The position numbers and the translations under genes are program-made. From Limimaricola pyoseonensis (GTDB lineage Bacteria; Pseudomonadota; Alphaproteobacteria; Rhodobacterales; Rhodobacteraceae), in assembly GCF_900102015.1 (NCBI RefSeq), contig NZ_FNAT01000013.1:1-61119 (forward strand): a stretch of 61,119 nt of DNA. Reading direction: 5' to 3'. Below are positions 17,462 through 26,430 of this stretch, piece by piece. The notes below the pieces were generated by a model, which had not been told where the DNA came from, searched no databases, and saw only the letters and a list, made by a program, of their open reading frames with translations. How positions within the stretch are numbered: position 1 is the stretch's first letter; each line of letters starts with the position of its first letter.

Positions 17462-18511
17462 ATGCCGAAGCCGAACCCGCACCGCCCCTTCACGCCGGAC
17501 CCCGCCCAGATGGCCCTGGCCCCCGCCGTCTCGGGCAACGAGATCAACGGCATGGACCTCGACGCGCCGCGGCCGCCGCGGATGGTCTACTGGGCGCCCG
17601 ACCCCGACGAGATCCCGCATGGCGGGATGCAGCGCTGGTTCTACACCGTGCGCCCCGACGCGCCGGCGCTGGTGGCCGAGCGTGCCGCCCGGCAGGCGAT
17701 CCTCGAAGCCCCCCTGCCCGATGTCGCGCCCGAGCGCCGCGAGGCCGCGCCGGAGGAATGGACCGCCGAGCTGGACGGCTTCGTCGCAAGCGGGCTCTGC
17801 GAGAAGGCGGGCGTGGCCGAGATGCGGTCCGAATGGTGCTACGAGGGCCACAGCGTGCCGCAGTCGCGGGTGATCCTGCTCGGCGTCCGCCACGACTACG
17901 ACCGGCTGCGGCAGGCCCCCGAGGTCGAGGCCGGCGCCGAGGTGGTGCGGCAATACGGCCGCGCCGCGCATGCCGCCAAGCAGGTCGCGGGCTGGCTGCG
18001 CCGAGCCGGCTGGGCGGCCGAGCCGGTCACCGGGCCGATGACCGGCGCCTTCACGCTGATCCCGCCGGCGCTGGCTTGCGGCTTCGGCGAGCTGGGCAAG
18101 CACGGCTCGATCATCGACCGCGACCTCGGCGCCAATTTCCGCCTCTCGGCGGTGCTGACCGACGCGCCCTTCGCGCCGACGCCGCCGCGCGCGCATGGCA
18201 TCGACGCCTTCTGCGCCAGCTGCCGGATCTGCGAGGATGCCTGCCCGCCACTGGCGATCCAGCCCGAGAAGCGGCGCGTGCGCGGGGTGCGGAAATGGTA
18301 CGTGGATTTCGACCGCTGCCTGCCCTTCTTCAACGAGCATCACGGCTGCGCCATCTGCATCGCGGTCTGCCCGTGGTCGCGTCCGGGCGTGGGGCCGAAC
18401 CTCGCGGCCAAGCTGGCCCGGCGCGCCGGGCGCGACCCGCAGGAGGCGGCAGCGGCCGGGCCGGGCGATGCGCGCGACGCCCCGAGCCGCCCGGCCGGCC
18501 CGCCGCGATGA
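17462..18511 (+). CDS. Short reductive-dehalogenase-like (RdhA superfamily) double 4Fe-4S protein
   Basis: 349 residues. Two ferredoxin-type motifs are visible: C251, C254, C257, C261 followed by Pro, and C286 with C296, C299, C303 followed by Pro-Trp. The intervening KWYVDFDRCLPFF and the earlier ALACGFGELGKHGSII with VLTDAPFAP closely follow reductive dehalogenases, more so than epoxyqueuosine reductase QueG. Respiratory RdhA proteins are longer (about 500) and carry a Tat signal; this one has none and is probably cytoplasmic. A corrinoid-binding N-terminus is possible but cannot be confirmed. No RdhB anchor or corrinoid genes are nearby. The C-terminal 40 residues are Ala/Pro-rich. Confidence 0.72.
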   Translation: MPKPNPHRPFTPDPAQMALAPAVSGNEINGMDLDAPRPPRMVYWAPDPDEIPHGGMQRWFYTVRPDAPALVAERAARQAILEAPLPDVAPERREAAPEEWTAELDGFVASGLCEKAGVAEMRSEWCYEGHSVPQSRVILLGVRHDYDRLRQAPEVEAGAEVVRQYGRAAHAAKQVAGWLRRAGWAAEPVTGPMTGAFTLIPPALACGFGELGKHGSIIDRDLGANFRLSAVLTDAPFAPTPPRAHGIDAFCASCRICEDACPPLAIQPEKRRVRGVRKWYVDFDRCLPFFNEHHGCAICIAVCPWSRPGVGPNLAAKLARRAGRDPQEAAAAGPGDARDAPSRPAGPPR

Positions 18512-18567
18512 GGGCCGGGCCACCGGGCTTTCCGAGCGATCGCCGCCGCCCGCGCCCCGGCGGCCGG

Positions 18568-18590
18568 CCCGCCCCGGTCTCCGGGGCGGG
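18568..18590. terminator. Bidirectional hairpin between convergent genes
   Basis: A perfect 10-bp stem (CCCGCCCCGG and its complement) with a TCT loop lies between the end of the RdhA-like gene (plus) and the end of metY (minus). The position suggests shared termination for both. Confidence 0.6.
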
Positions 18591-18603
18591 ATCATCCTGA
18601 GCG

Positions 18604-19899
18604 TCAGCTCGCGGTCGCGATGTCCAGCGCCTGGTCGAGATCGGCGATCAGGTCTTCGGGGTCCTCGATCCCGATCGACAGCCGCACCAGGTCCGGCTCG
18701 GCGCCCGCCGCCATCTGCTGGTCGACGGTCAGCTGCCGGTGCGTGGTCGAGGCGGGGTGGATGATCAGCGACCGGGTGTCGCCGAGATTGGCGACGTGGC
18801 TGAAGAGCTTCAGGCTGTCGACGAGCTTCACGCAGGCCTCGTAGCCGCCCTTCACGCCGACCGTGAACAGCGCGCCCGCCCCCTTCGGCGTGACCTTCGC
18901 CACGCGTCCGTGCCAGGGCGAGGACGGCAGGCCGGCCCAGGTCACGCGGTCGATGCGCGGATCCTTCTCGAGCCAGTTCGCCACGCGCTCGGTGTTGGCG
19001 ACGTGCCGCGCCATGCGCAGGCTCAGCGTCTCGATCCCCATCAGCGCGTAATGCGCGGCCTGCGGGTTCAGCGTCATGCCGAGGTCGCGCAGCCCCACCG
19101 CGATCGAGTGGAAGGTGAAGGCCATCGGCCCCAGCGCCTCGTGGAAGTTGAGCCCGTGATAGGCGGGCTCCGGTGCGGCGAGCGAGGGGAACTTGCCCGA
19201 GGCGGACCAGTCGAACTTGCCGCTGTCAACCACCACGCCCGCGGTGATCGTGCCATTGCCGGTCAGGTATTTCGTGGCCGAATGCACGACCAGCGTCGCG
19301 CCCTGCGCGATCGGGTTGCAGAGATATGGCGTGGCCAGCGTGTTGTCGACGATCAGCGGCAGCCCGACCCGGTCGGCGAGCGCGGCCACCTCGGGCAGGT
19401 CGGTGATGTAGCCGCCCGGGTTCGAGATCGACTCGCAGAAGATGGCGCGGGTGTCGTCGTCCACCGCCGCCTCGATCGCGGCGAGATCGTCGAAGTCGAC
19501 GAAGCGCGCCGACCAGCCGAAGCGCTTGATGGTCTGGCTGAACTGGGTGACGGAGCCGCCATAGAGCCGGGTCGAGACCACCACGTTGCAGCCCGGCCCC
19601 ATCAGCGGGAACAGCGCCATGATCTGCGCCGCGTGGCCCGAAGAGCAGCAGACCGCCCCCGCCCCGCCCTCGAGCGCGGCGACGCGGTCGGCCAGCGCGG
19701 TGACGGTCGGGTTGGTCAGGCGCGAATAGATGTAGCCCACCTCCTGCAGCCCGAACAGCCGCGCGGCGTGGTCGGCATCCTTGAAGACGTAGGAGGTCGA
19801 CTGGTAGATCGGCACCTGTCGCGCGCCGGTCGCCGGATCGGGCGACGCCCCGGCATGAATCTGCAACGTGTCGAAGCCGAGCGTGCGCTGGTCGGTCAT
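18604..19899 (-). CDS. metY: O-acetylhomoserine (thiol)-lyase MetY
   Basis: 431 residues, the usual length of the MetY branch of the Cys/Met PLP enzymes. The PLP lysine is K210 in VVHSATKYLTGNG. The N-terminal LGFDTLQIHAGASPDPATGARQVPIYQSTSYVF and the IIHPASTTHRQL segment near the C-terminus are typical. It makes homocysteine from O-acetylhomoserine and sulfide in methionine synthesis and cytoplasmic sulfur assimilation. I looked upstream for a SAM-II riboswitch, which often precedes this gene in alphaproteobacteria, and did not find its conserved core. It stands alone, with a terminator hairpin after its stop. Confidence 0.93.
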   Translation of the reverse strand: MTDQRTLGFDTLQIHAGASPDPATGARQVPIYQSTSYVFKDADHAARLFGLQEVGYIYSRLTNPTVTALADRVAALEGGAGAVCCSSGHAAQIMALFPLMGPGCNVVVSTRLYGGSVTQFSQTIKRFGWSARFVDFDDLAAIEAAVDDDTRAIFCESISNPGGYITDLPEVAALADRVGLPLIVDNTLATPYLCNPIAQGATLVVHSATKYLTGNGTITAGVVVDSGKFDWSASGKFPSLAAPEPAYHGLNFHEALGPMAFTFHSIAVGLRDLGMTLNPQAAHYALMGIETLSLRMARHVANTERVANWLEKDPRIDRVTWAGLPSSPWHGRVAKVTPKGAGALFTVGVKGGYEACVKLVDSLKLFSHVANLGDTRSLIIHPASTTHRQLTVDQQMAAGAEPDLVRLSIGIEDPEDLIADLDQALDIATAS

Positions 19900-20014
19900 G
19901 ATGTCCTCTTCCCTCCGATAGGCCGCCCGACGCTAGCCGCACGGGCCGGCACAGGCAACGCCCCGCGCCAACGCAAGTCGCGGGCCGTCGCGCGCCTCGG
20001 AAGGGAGCGGTGCC

Positions 20015-21250
20015 CTATCGCGCCCCGAGAGCCGCCTCGGGTTGCCTTGCGCCGTTTGGGTCGACCAGCGCGCCGGATGCGAGGAGCGCCGCGATCCGCT
20101 CGGACGGGTAGCCGATCTCTTCGAGCACCTCCCGCCCGTGCTGGCCCAGAAGCGGCGCGGGGCGCGCGTTCGGCGCCATGCCGGCCGAGTACTTGACCGG
20201 GTGGCCGATCCCCTGCACCGGCCCGGCCTGCGGGTGATCGGTCTCGACGATCATGCCGCGCGCCCGCGCCTGCGGGTCGGCCTGCATCTCGGGGATGCTC
20301 AGCACCGGCCCGGCCGGCAGGCCGGCCGCCTCCATGCGCGTGAGCCAGTCGGCGGTGTCGCGCGCCCGCAGGTGGCCGTTCAGGATCTCGACCAGCGCCG
20401 GCAGGTTCAGCATCCGGTCGCGGTTCGAGCCGAAGCGCGGGTCGGCGTCGAGCTCGGGCGCGCCGATCACCTGCAGCAGCCGCAGCCAGTTCTGCTGGTT
20501 GGCGGCGCCGACATTGATCCAGCCGTCGCGGGTCTCGAAGGCCTGGTAGGGCGCGTTGAGCGGATGCGCCGAGCCGACCGGCCCCGGCGTCTCGCCGGTG
20601 GCGAAGGCGATGGCGCTCTGCCAGTAGGTGAGCGTGATCCCGGCCTCGAACAGCGAGGTGTCGACCTTCTGCCCCTGCCCGGTCTCGCGGGCGCGGGCAT
20701 AGGCCGCGACGCAGCCCATCGCGGCGAGGATGCCGGCGGTGATGTCGGTGATCGGCGCGCCGGGCTTGACCGGCGGCCGGCCCGGCCCCTCGCCGGTGAT
20801 CGACATCAGCCCCGACATGCCCTGCGCGATCAGGTCGAAGCCGCCGCGGCTGGCATAGGGCCCGGTGCGGCCGAAGCCGGAGATCTCGCAATAGACCAGC
20901 CGCGGGTTGATCTCGCGCAGGCTCTCGTAGCTGAGGCCGAGCTTCTCCATCGTGCCCATGCGGTAGTTCTCGATCACCAAGTCGGCCCCGGCCAGCAGGT
21001 CGCGCAGCGCCTGCACCGCCTCGGGCCGCTTGAGGTCGAGCGCGATGCCGCGCTTGTTGCGGTTCATCATCAGGTAGGCGGCGCTCTCGCCCTCGATCTC
21101 GGGCGGCACGAAGCGGCGGCTGTCGTCGCCCGCGGGCTTCTCGACCTTGATCACGTCGGCGCCCATGTCCGCCAGCATCAGCCCGCAGGCGGGCCCGGCC
21201 ATGATATGCGCGAGCTCCACCACCTTCATGCCCGCCAGCGGTCCGCTCAT
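20015..21250 (-). CDS. CaiB/BaiF family CoA transferase
   Basis: 411 residues. PLAGMKVVELAHIMAGPACGLMLADMGADVIKVEKP at the start and the RNKRGIALDLKRPEAV segment are characteristic of family III CoA transferases; the catalytic aspartate is probably in ISGFGRTGPYASRGGFDLIAQ. It moves CoA between carboxylic acids. ATG 21250 overlaps the stop of the enoyl-CoA hydratase gene (ATGA, 21250-21247) behind GGAGGGG, so the longer frame from 21325 is rejected. It is the last gene of the operon that starts with the aminotransferase; with the hydratase it suggests that the imported acid, or a product of it, is processed as a CoA thioester. Confidence 0.9.
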   Translation of the reverse strand: MSGPLAGMKVVELAHIMAGPACGLMLADMGADVIKVEKPAGDDSRRFVPPEIEGESAAYLMMNRNKRGIALDLKRPEAVQALRDLLAGADLVIENYRMGTMEKLGLSYESLREINPRLVYCEISGFGRTGPYASRGGFDLIAQGMSGLMSITGEGPGRPPVKPGAPITDITAGILAAMGCVAAYARARETGQGQKVDTSLFEAGITLTYWQSAIAFATGETPGPVGSAHPLNAPYQAFETRDGWINVGAANQQNWLRLLQVIGAPELDADPRFGSNRDRMLNLPALVEILNGHLRARDTADWLTRMEAAGLPAGPVLSIPEMQADPQARARGMIVETDHPQAGPVQGIGHPVKYSAGMAPNARPAPLLGQHGREVLEEIGYPSERIAALLASGALVDPNGARQPEAALGAR

Positions 21251-22029
21251 CTGCCCCTCCATTCCGGCTTTCGCTTGGCGAGGAAGGCCTCCATCCCGTG
21301 GCGGAAATCCTCGCTCATGTAGCACAACTCGATCAGGTCCGCGTCTTCGACCGCGCGCGCCTCGCGGTTACGGCGCATCGCCTCCTTGGTGGCGCGCAGC
21401 GTCAACGGCGCCATGCCCGCGAGCGTCTCGGCGATCCCGTCCGCCCGCGCCATCAGCGCCGCCTCGTCGGGCAGCACCTCCGAGACGAGGCCGATGGCGT
21501 GCGCCTCGCCGGCCTCGATCAGCCGGGCGGTGAAGATGATCTCGCGCAGCCGCCCGGCGCCGACCAGCTCGGTCAGCCGCGCGAGGTTGCCGGCGGCGAG
21601 GCAGTTGCCCAGCGTCCGCGCGATCGGGAAGCCGAAGCGCAGGGTCTCGGAGGCGATGCGGATGTCGCAGGCCGCGGCGATCGCCGCGCCGCCGCCGGTG
21701 CAGGCGCCGTGGATCGCCGCCAGCGTCGGCAGCGGGCAGGTCTCGAGGTCGCGCAGCACCGAGGCGATCCGCGCCTCGTAGTCATGCGCGTCGCGCGCCG
21801 TCTCGAAGCCGCGGAACTGGGTCATGTCGGTGCCGGCCGCGAAGGCCCGGCCGCCGGCGCCAGAGATCACCACCGCGCGGACCGAGCCGTCGGTCGGCAC
21901 CGTGCGGCAGGCCTCGGCCAGCGCCTCGTACATGGAAAAGCTCAGCGCGTTGCGCGCCTCGGGGCGGTTGAAGACGAGGTGGAGCGTCGCACCGCGACGC
22001 TCCACGATCAGCTCATCGGTCGATGTCAT
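21247..22029 (-). CDS. Enoyl-CoA hydratase/isomerase family protein
   Basis: 260 residues, crotonase fold. FNRPEARNALSFSMYEAL, the oxyanion-hole segment GAGGRAFAAGTDMTQF and IHGACTGGGAAIAAACDIRIAS are clear. At the position where hydratases carry a catalytic glutamate (after CDIRIASETLRFGFP) the sequence runs IARTLGNCLAAG rather than the usual E-containing motif, so it may not be a simple enoyl-CoA hydratase; other crotonase reactions (racemase, lyase, dehydratase) are open. It overlaps dctM at its start and the CoA transferase at its end by four bases each, so it belongs to the TRAP operon. Confidence 0.88.
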   Translation of the reverse strand: MTSTDELIVERRGATLHLVFNRPEARNALSFSMYEALAEACRTVPTDGSVRAVVISGAGGRAFAAGTDMTQFRGFETARDAHDYEARIASVLRDLETCPLPTLAAIHGACTGGGAAIAAACDIRIASETLRFGFPIARTLGNCLAAGNLARLTELVGAGRLREIIFTARLIEAGEAHAIGLVSEVLPDEAALMARADGIAETLAGMAPLTLRATKEAMRRNREARAVEDADLIELCYMSEDFRHGMEAFLAKRKPEWRGR

Positions 22030-23306
22030 CTGTAGAAGTACTCCACCAGGAAGAGCGGCACGGCCGGCACGTAGGTGCACAGCATCAGCACCGCGAGCAG
22101 CACGCCGACGAAGCCGACATTGACCTTCGATACCTCCCAGATATTGGCCCGCGCCACCGCGCAGCTGGTGATCAGCACCGAGGCCACCGGCGGGGTCTGC
22201 TGCCCGATCGCAAGGTTCAGCGTCACCACGAGGCCGAAATGCACCGGGTCGATGCCGGCCTGCTGGATCAGCGGGATGACGATCGGCACCACAAGGATGA
22301 TCGCCGCCGCCGAGTGCAGGAAGAAGCCGATCACCAGGAAGAAGACGTTGAGGATCAGCAGGATCGCCCATTGCTCGGAGGTGATGGCGAGGATGCCCTG
22401 GGCCAGCTGCTGCGGGATCTGCGCCCGGGTCAGGAAGCCGCCCATCAGCACAGAGGCCGCGACCAGCAGCATCACCACCGCCGTCTGCATGCCGCCGTCG
22501 AGCATCGCCCGGCGCAGGTGCTTGAGATCGACGTTGCGATACCAGGCCGAGACGACGAGCGCCGCGATCACCGCGAGGCCCGCGGCCTCGGTGGCGGTGA
22601 CGAAGCCGCCGAAGATGCCGCCGAGGATGATCACCGGCAGCACGAAGGCCGGCAGCGCCTCGATGAAGGTGGCCTTGAGGCGCGGCACGTTGAACGCCTC
22701 CTCGGTCGGCAGGTTGTAGCGCCGCGCGAACCAGTAGGCGACGCCCATCAAACCGCCCGCACCGAGCAGGCCGGGCACGAGGCCCGCGACGAAGAGCTGC
22801 TCCACCGAGGTGTTGGCCGAGGCGGCGTAGAGGATCATCGGGATCGAGGGCGGGATGATGATCGCGAGCGAGGCCGAGGACGAGGTCACCGCCGCCGAGA
22901 GCGCGCCGGAATAGCCGCGCTTCTTCATCTGCGGGATCAAGATCGAGCCCATCGCCGCGACGTCGGCCACCGCCGAGCCGGAGATCTCGGCGAAGAACAG
23001 CGACACGCCGATGTTCACCATGGCGAGGCCGCCGCGGATGAAGCCGATCAGCGCCGAGACGAAGTTGATCAGCCGGTCGGTGATGCCGCCGGCGTTCATG
23101 ATCGCGCCGGCCAGCACGAACATCGGGATCGCGATCAGCGAGAACTTGGTCGCGCCGCCATACATGTCGAGCGCGATGGTCGCGAGCGAGTTGACCCCTT
23201 CCGTCGCCAAGAGGCCGATCACGCCGGCCATGGCCAGCGCCACGGCGATCGGCACGTTGATGCAGATCAGCGCCACCAGCGCCACGAAGATGAACAGCAT
23301 CAGCAT
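22026..23306 (-). CDS. dctM: TRAP transporter large membrane subunit (DctM)
   Basis: 426 residues, about 12 membrane segments, DctM family. Recognisable pieces are IAIPMFVLAGAIMNAGGITDRLI, SGSAVADVAAMGSILIPQMKKRGY, IIIPPSIPMILYA and LAIGQQTPPVASVL. It forms the ion-coupled translocation pathway for a small organic acid in the inner membrane. It starts at the base where dctQ ends (TGATG overlap at 23304-23308) and overlaps the downstream hydratase gene by ATGA. Confidence 0.95.
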   Translation of the reverse strand: MLMLFIFVALVALICINVPIAVALAMAGVIGLLATEGVNSLATIALDMYGGATKFSLIAIPMFVLAGAIMNAGGITDRLINFVSALIGFIRGGLAMVNIGVSLFFAEISGSAVADVAAMGSILIPQMKKRGYSGALSAAVTSSSASLAIIIPPSIPMILYAASANTSVEQLFVAGLVPGLLGAGGLMGVAYWFARRYNLPTEEAFNVPRLKATFIEALPAFVLPVIILGGIFGGFVTATEAAGLAVIAALVVSAWYRNVDLKHLRRAMLDGGMQTAVVMLLVAASVLMGGFLTRAQIPQQLAQGILAITSEQWAILLILNVFFLVIGFFLHSAAAIILVVPIVIPLIQQAGIDPVHFGLVVTLNLAIGQQTPPVASVLITSCAVARANIWEVSKVNVGFVGVLLAVLMLCTYVPAVPLFLVEYFYR

Positions 23307-23872
23307 CAGCGGACCTCCCCGACCACGTGGCCGGCGTTCTTGTGCATCTCGGTGTCGACCTCCTCCTCAATCTCGGCATGTTCGAGCGAGATGCCGCGCG
23401 CGGTCTTCGACCAGTAGTCCGGCAGGCTCAGAAGCTGCCCCGCGATGAACAGGATCGCGCCGACCGGGATCACCGACTGGGTCAGCTGCACCGGCACCCA
23501 TGTGAGCGAGACGAGGTAGGAGCCCTCGAGGATCGCCAGCACCTGGAAGCCGGCCTGCGCCATCAGCACGAAGAAGGTCAGCACCACCGCCTCGCCGAAG
23601 GCGAGCGCCGCCATGCGCCAGCGCGGCGGCAGCGCCAGCAGCACCGTGTCGAAGCCGATATGCCGCCGCTTCAGCGCCGCCAGCGCCGAGCCGTAATAGG
23701 TGATCCAGGCCAGCATGATCGCGGCGACCTCGTCGTACCACGAGAAGCTCTCGCCCAGGAGCCGGGCCAGCACGGCGACGATGACCACCCCGGTCAGCGC
23801 CACCATCAGCGCCACGGTGATCCATTCGAGCAGCAGCGCCATCACGGCGGATATTCGGTTCAAGATGTCCAT
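23306..23872 (-). CDS. dctQ: TRAP transporter small membrane subunit (DctQ)
   Basis: 188 residues with four hydrophobic segments. SWYDEVAAIMLAWITYYGSALAALKRRHIGFD is the DctQ hallmark. The C-terminal tail after LPDYWSK is hydrophilic and longer than usual (about 35 residues, acidic). ATG 23872 with AAGGGG upstream is preferred over 23947, which would add a Gly/Ala/Arg-rich stretch. It is separated from dctP by 179 bases that hold a strong hairpin, and is fused translationally to dctM by a one-base stop-start overlap. Confidence 0.9.
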   Translation of the reverse strand: MDILNRISAVMALLLEWITVALMVALTGVVIVAVLARLLGESFSWYDEVAAIMLAWITYYGSALAALKRRHIGFDTVLLALPPRWRMAALAFGEAVVLTFFVLMAQAGFQVLAILEGSYLVSLTWVPVQLTQSVIPVGAILFIAGQLLSLPDYWSKTARGISLEHAEIEEEVDTEMHKNAGHVVGEVR

Positions 23873-23969
23873 GGGCCCCTTGGTCCCTGCGGCCTGTGTG
23901 GGGCGGCGGGCCGCGCGCCCGGCGCCGATCGCGGCTGGCTGTGTCATCGTTCACTCGCTGGAGGGCTGG

Positions 23970-23994
23970 CCCCGCGCCCCGCGGGCGCGGGGCA
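23970..23994. terminator. Strong intra-operon hairpin between dctP and dctQ
   Basis: GCCCCGCGCCC (23970-23980), loop CGC, then the exact complement (23984-23994): an 11-bp all-GC stem downstream of the binding-protein gene and upstream of the membrane subunits. No T-run follows. It is more likely a 3' stabilising or partial-termination element that raises binding-protein expression than a full terminator, because the operon logic continues. Confidence 0.55.
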
Positions 23995-24051
23995 AGGGGG
24001 GGATCGGATGCGACCGGGGCGCCGCCCTTTTGGACGACGCCCCGGCCCCGT

Positions 24052-25032
24052 TCAGCTCGACCCGCCGCCGAGCGCGAGCACCTTGTCGATCAGATCGCCG
24101 CCGCCCTCGACCTCGGCGGCGAAGGCGTCGTAGATCGGCCGCGACGCCTCTATGAAGGCGGCCTTGTCGGCCTCGTTGACCTCGACCCCGGCGGCCTTGA
24201 TCTCCTCGAGCAGGTCCACCTCCATCTGCGCGGCGGTCTCGTAGGTGAAGTCCTGCGTCTGCGCCGCGCAGTCGCTCAGCACCGCGCGCACCTCCTCGGG
24301 CAGGTCGTCGAAATGCTTCTTCGAGGCGAGGATGTAGGCCGGCGTGTAGACGTGGCCGGTGATCGACAGGTAGTCCTGCACCTCCTGGAACTTGGCCGAG
24401 GCGATCTGGGCGTAGGGGTTCTCCTGGCCGTCGATCACCCCGGTCTGCAGCGCGGTGAACACATCCGAGAAGGACATCGGCGTCGGGTTGGCGCCGTAAT
24501 GCTGGAACATCTTCACCCGCCAGGCGCCGTTCGGCGTGCGCAGCTTCACCCCGTCGAGATCGGCGGGCACGTTGACCGGCCGGACGTTGTTGGTGATGTG
24601 GCGAAAGCCGTTCTCGGCCAGGCCGACGATGGTGTAGCCGTTCTCGTTGGCCGCGCCCTCGAACACATCCATCATCTCGCCCTGGACCCGGCGCATGTGG
24701 TCGCGGTCCTGGATGATGTAGGGCATCTCGAACACCCCGAAGCGGTCGTCGACCGAGGACATCACCGACGAGGGCAGCGCGAAATGCACCTGCCCGAGCT
24801 TCAGCTTCTGCAGCAGCTCCTGGTCCTTGCCGAGCTGCGACGAGCCGAAGGCCTGGACCTCGGCCGCGTCGCCCAGCTCGGCATTGGCGCATTCGGCGAA
24901 GTGGTTCGCGGTCGCCTCGAACAGCGAGCCGGGATTTCCGACATGGCCGAAGCGCAGCGTCATGTCGGCGGCCATGGCCTGGCCGGCGATCAGCGCGGAC
25001 AGCGCCGCACCGGCGAGAATCTTGGTGTTCAT
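24052..25032 (-). CDS. dctP: TRAP transporter substrate-binding protein (DctP family)
   Basis: 326 residues with a signal peptide (1-21, ending GQAMA). MTLRFGHVGNPGSLFEATANHFAE starts the mature protein. The ligand-binding DctP core is seen in NVPADLDGVKLRTPNGAW and TALQTGVIDGQENPYAQI, where an Arg (in KLRTP) usually binds a substrate carboxylate. It captures an organic acid in the periplasm for dctQM. GGAGGAGGAACCC precedes ATG 25032. Neighbours (2-hydroxyacid dehydrogenase, glyoxylate-type aminotransferase, CoA enzymes) suggest a hydroxy- or keto-acid ligand, which is inference. Confidence 0.93.
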   Translation of the reverse strand: MNTKILAGAALSALIAGQAMAADMTLRFGHVGNPGSLFEATANHFAECANAELGDAAEVQAFGSSQLGKDQELLQKLKLGQVHFALPSSVMSSVDDRFGVFEMPYIIQDRDHMRRVQGEMMDVFEGAANENGYTIVGLAENGFRHITNNVRPVNVPADLDGVKLRTPNGAWRVKMFQHYGANPTPMSFSDVFTALQTGVIDGQENPYAQIASAKFQEVQDYLSITGHVYTPAYILASKKHFDDLPEEVRAVLSDCAAQTQDFTYETAAQMEVDLLEEIKAAGVEVNEADKAAFIEASRPIYDAFAAEVEGGGDLIDKVLALGGGSS

Positions 25033-25149
25033 GGGTTCCTCCTCCCTATGGACCCGTCGTCCCGGAGGGGGGCGGCGGCCGGCCGTTCCGGCTCTGTCCG
25101 CCGCTCCCCTCGCCCGCGTCGCGCACCCGCCGCCGCCCTGCCCCTCGGG

Positions 25150-25168
25150 GGCGCGCGGCGGGCGCGCC
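25150..25168 (-). terminator. Hairpin after the aminotransferase gene
   Basis: GGCGCGC and GCGCGCC flank a 5-base loop a few bases past the stop of the class V aminotransferase, inside the 139-base gap to dctP. Weak candidate for partial termination or an mRNA-stabilising stem. Confidence 0.35.
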
Positions 25169-25171
25169 GAC

Positions 25172-26359
25172 TCACTCGGCGGCGGCCCTGAGCGCGGACT
25201 GGCCGCCCCCGAGCACCTGCATCGCCGCCTGCACGCCGCCCTTGCGATGCGGCACGCCCGCATCCGAGAGCGCCATCTCCACCCCCGCCAGCGTGCCGCA
25301 GAGCATGAGGTCGTTGAAATCGCCCAGATGCCCGATCCGGAACACCCGGTCGGCCACCTTGCTCAGCCCGTTGCCGAAGGAGATGTCGTAATTCTCGAGC
25401 GCGATCGCCCGGAACCGGTCGGCCGAATGCCCCTCGGGCATCATCACCGCGGTCAGCACGCCCGAGCGGTCCTCGGGCCGGGCGCAGAGCACCTCGAGCC
25501 CCCAGGCCTCGACCGCCGCGCGGGCGGCCTCGCCATGCCGGGTGTGGCGGGCGAAGACGTTCTCGAGCCCCTCCTCGCGCAGCATCGCGATCGCCTCGTT
25601 CAGCCCGTAGAGCAGGTTGGTCGCGGGCGTGTAGGGGAAGTAGCCGGTGTCGTTCGGCCCCATCATGTCGTCCCAGGCCCAGTAGGCCTTCGGCAGGCCT
25701 GCGGTCTTCGATGCGGCCACGGCCTTCTCGCTGACCGCGTTGAAGGACAGGCCCGGCGGCAGCATCAGCCCCTTCTGCGAGCCCGAGACCGTGACGTCGA
25801 CGCCCCATTCGTCATGGCGGTAGTCGATCGAGGCCAGCCCCGAGATCGTGTCGACCATGAACAGCGCCGGGTGGCCGGCGGCGTCGATGGCGCGGCGGAT
25901 CGCGGCGATGGGCGAGACGGCGCCGGTCGAGGTCTCGTTGTGGACCACGCAGACCGCCTTGATCTCGTGGGCCTCGTCCTCCTTCAGCCGGGCCGCGATC
26001 GCGTCGGGGTCGGCGCCGCGGCGCCAGTCGCCCTCGATGAAGACCGGCTTCAGCCCCAGCCGCTCGGCCAGCTTCTTCCACAGCGTCGCGAAATGGCCGG
26101 TCTCGTACATCAGCACGGTGTCGCCGGGCGACAGCGTGTTGACCAACGCCGCCTCCCAGGCGCCGGTGCCGGAGGACGGGTAGATGATCACCCGGTTCTC
26201 GGTGCCGAACACCCATTTCGCGCCCTCCAGCGCGGCGCGGCCGACCTCGGCGAAGGCCGGGCCGCGATGATCCATGGTCGGGTAGTCCATCGCCCGCAGG
26301 ATGCGGTCTGGCACGTTGGACGGGCCGGGGATCTGCAGAAAATGACGGCCAGCAGGCAT
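25172..26359 (-). CDS. Class V aminotransferase (serine/alanine/aspartate-glyoxylate type)
   Basis: 395 residues. LQIPGPSNVPDRILRAMDYPTMDHRGPAF at the start is the classic glyoxylate aminotransferase N-terminus; the PLP lysine is in VTVSGSQKGLMLPPG, and VDTISGLASIDYRHDEWGVD holds the PLP-contacting Asp. The family makes glycine from glyoxylate using serine, alanine or aspartate as amino donor. BhcA of the beta-hydroxyaspartate cycle is a relative, but the other genes of that cycle are not here. ATG 26359 has AGGGAG upstream; a longer start at 26380 overlaps that site. Divergent from the GlcD-GlcF fusion, which could make its glyoxylate or keto-acid substrate. Confidence 0.9.
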   Translation of the reverse strand: MPAGRHFLQIPGPSNVPDRILRAMDYPTMDHRGPAFAEVGRAALEGAKWVFGTENRVIIYPSSGTGAWEAALVNTLSPGDTVLMYETGHFATLWKKLAERLGLKPVFIEGDWRRGADPDAIAARLKEDEAHEIKAVCVVHNETSTGAVSPIAAIRRAIDAAGHPALFMVDTISGLASIDYRHDEWGVDVTVSGSQKGLMLPPGLSFNAVSEKAVAASKTAGLPKAYWAWDDMMGPNDTGYFPYTPATNLLYGLNEAIAMLREEGLENVFARHTRHGEAARAAVEAWGLEVLCARPEDRSGVLTAVMMPEGHSADRFRAIALENYDISFGNGLSKVADRVFRIGHLGDFNDLMLCGTLAGVEMALSDAGVPHRKGGVQAAMQVLGGGQSALRAAAE

Positions 26360-26430
26360 CTGGGACGCTCCCTTGATCATTGGCCGCCGCGTCGGGCGCC
26401 CCCTTCCGGCGGGGGCCTCGGGCCTTTCGG

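Noticed and set aside
19900-20014. SAM-II riboswitch upstream of metY
   Set aside because: Expected by analogy in alphaproteobacteria, but the conserved core and pseudoknot sequence are not present in this 115-base spacer.
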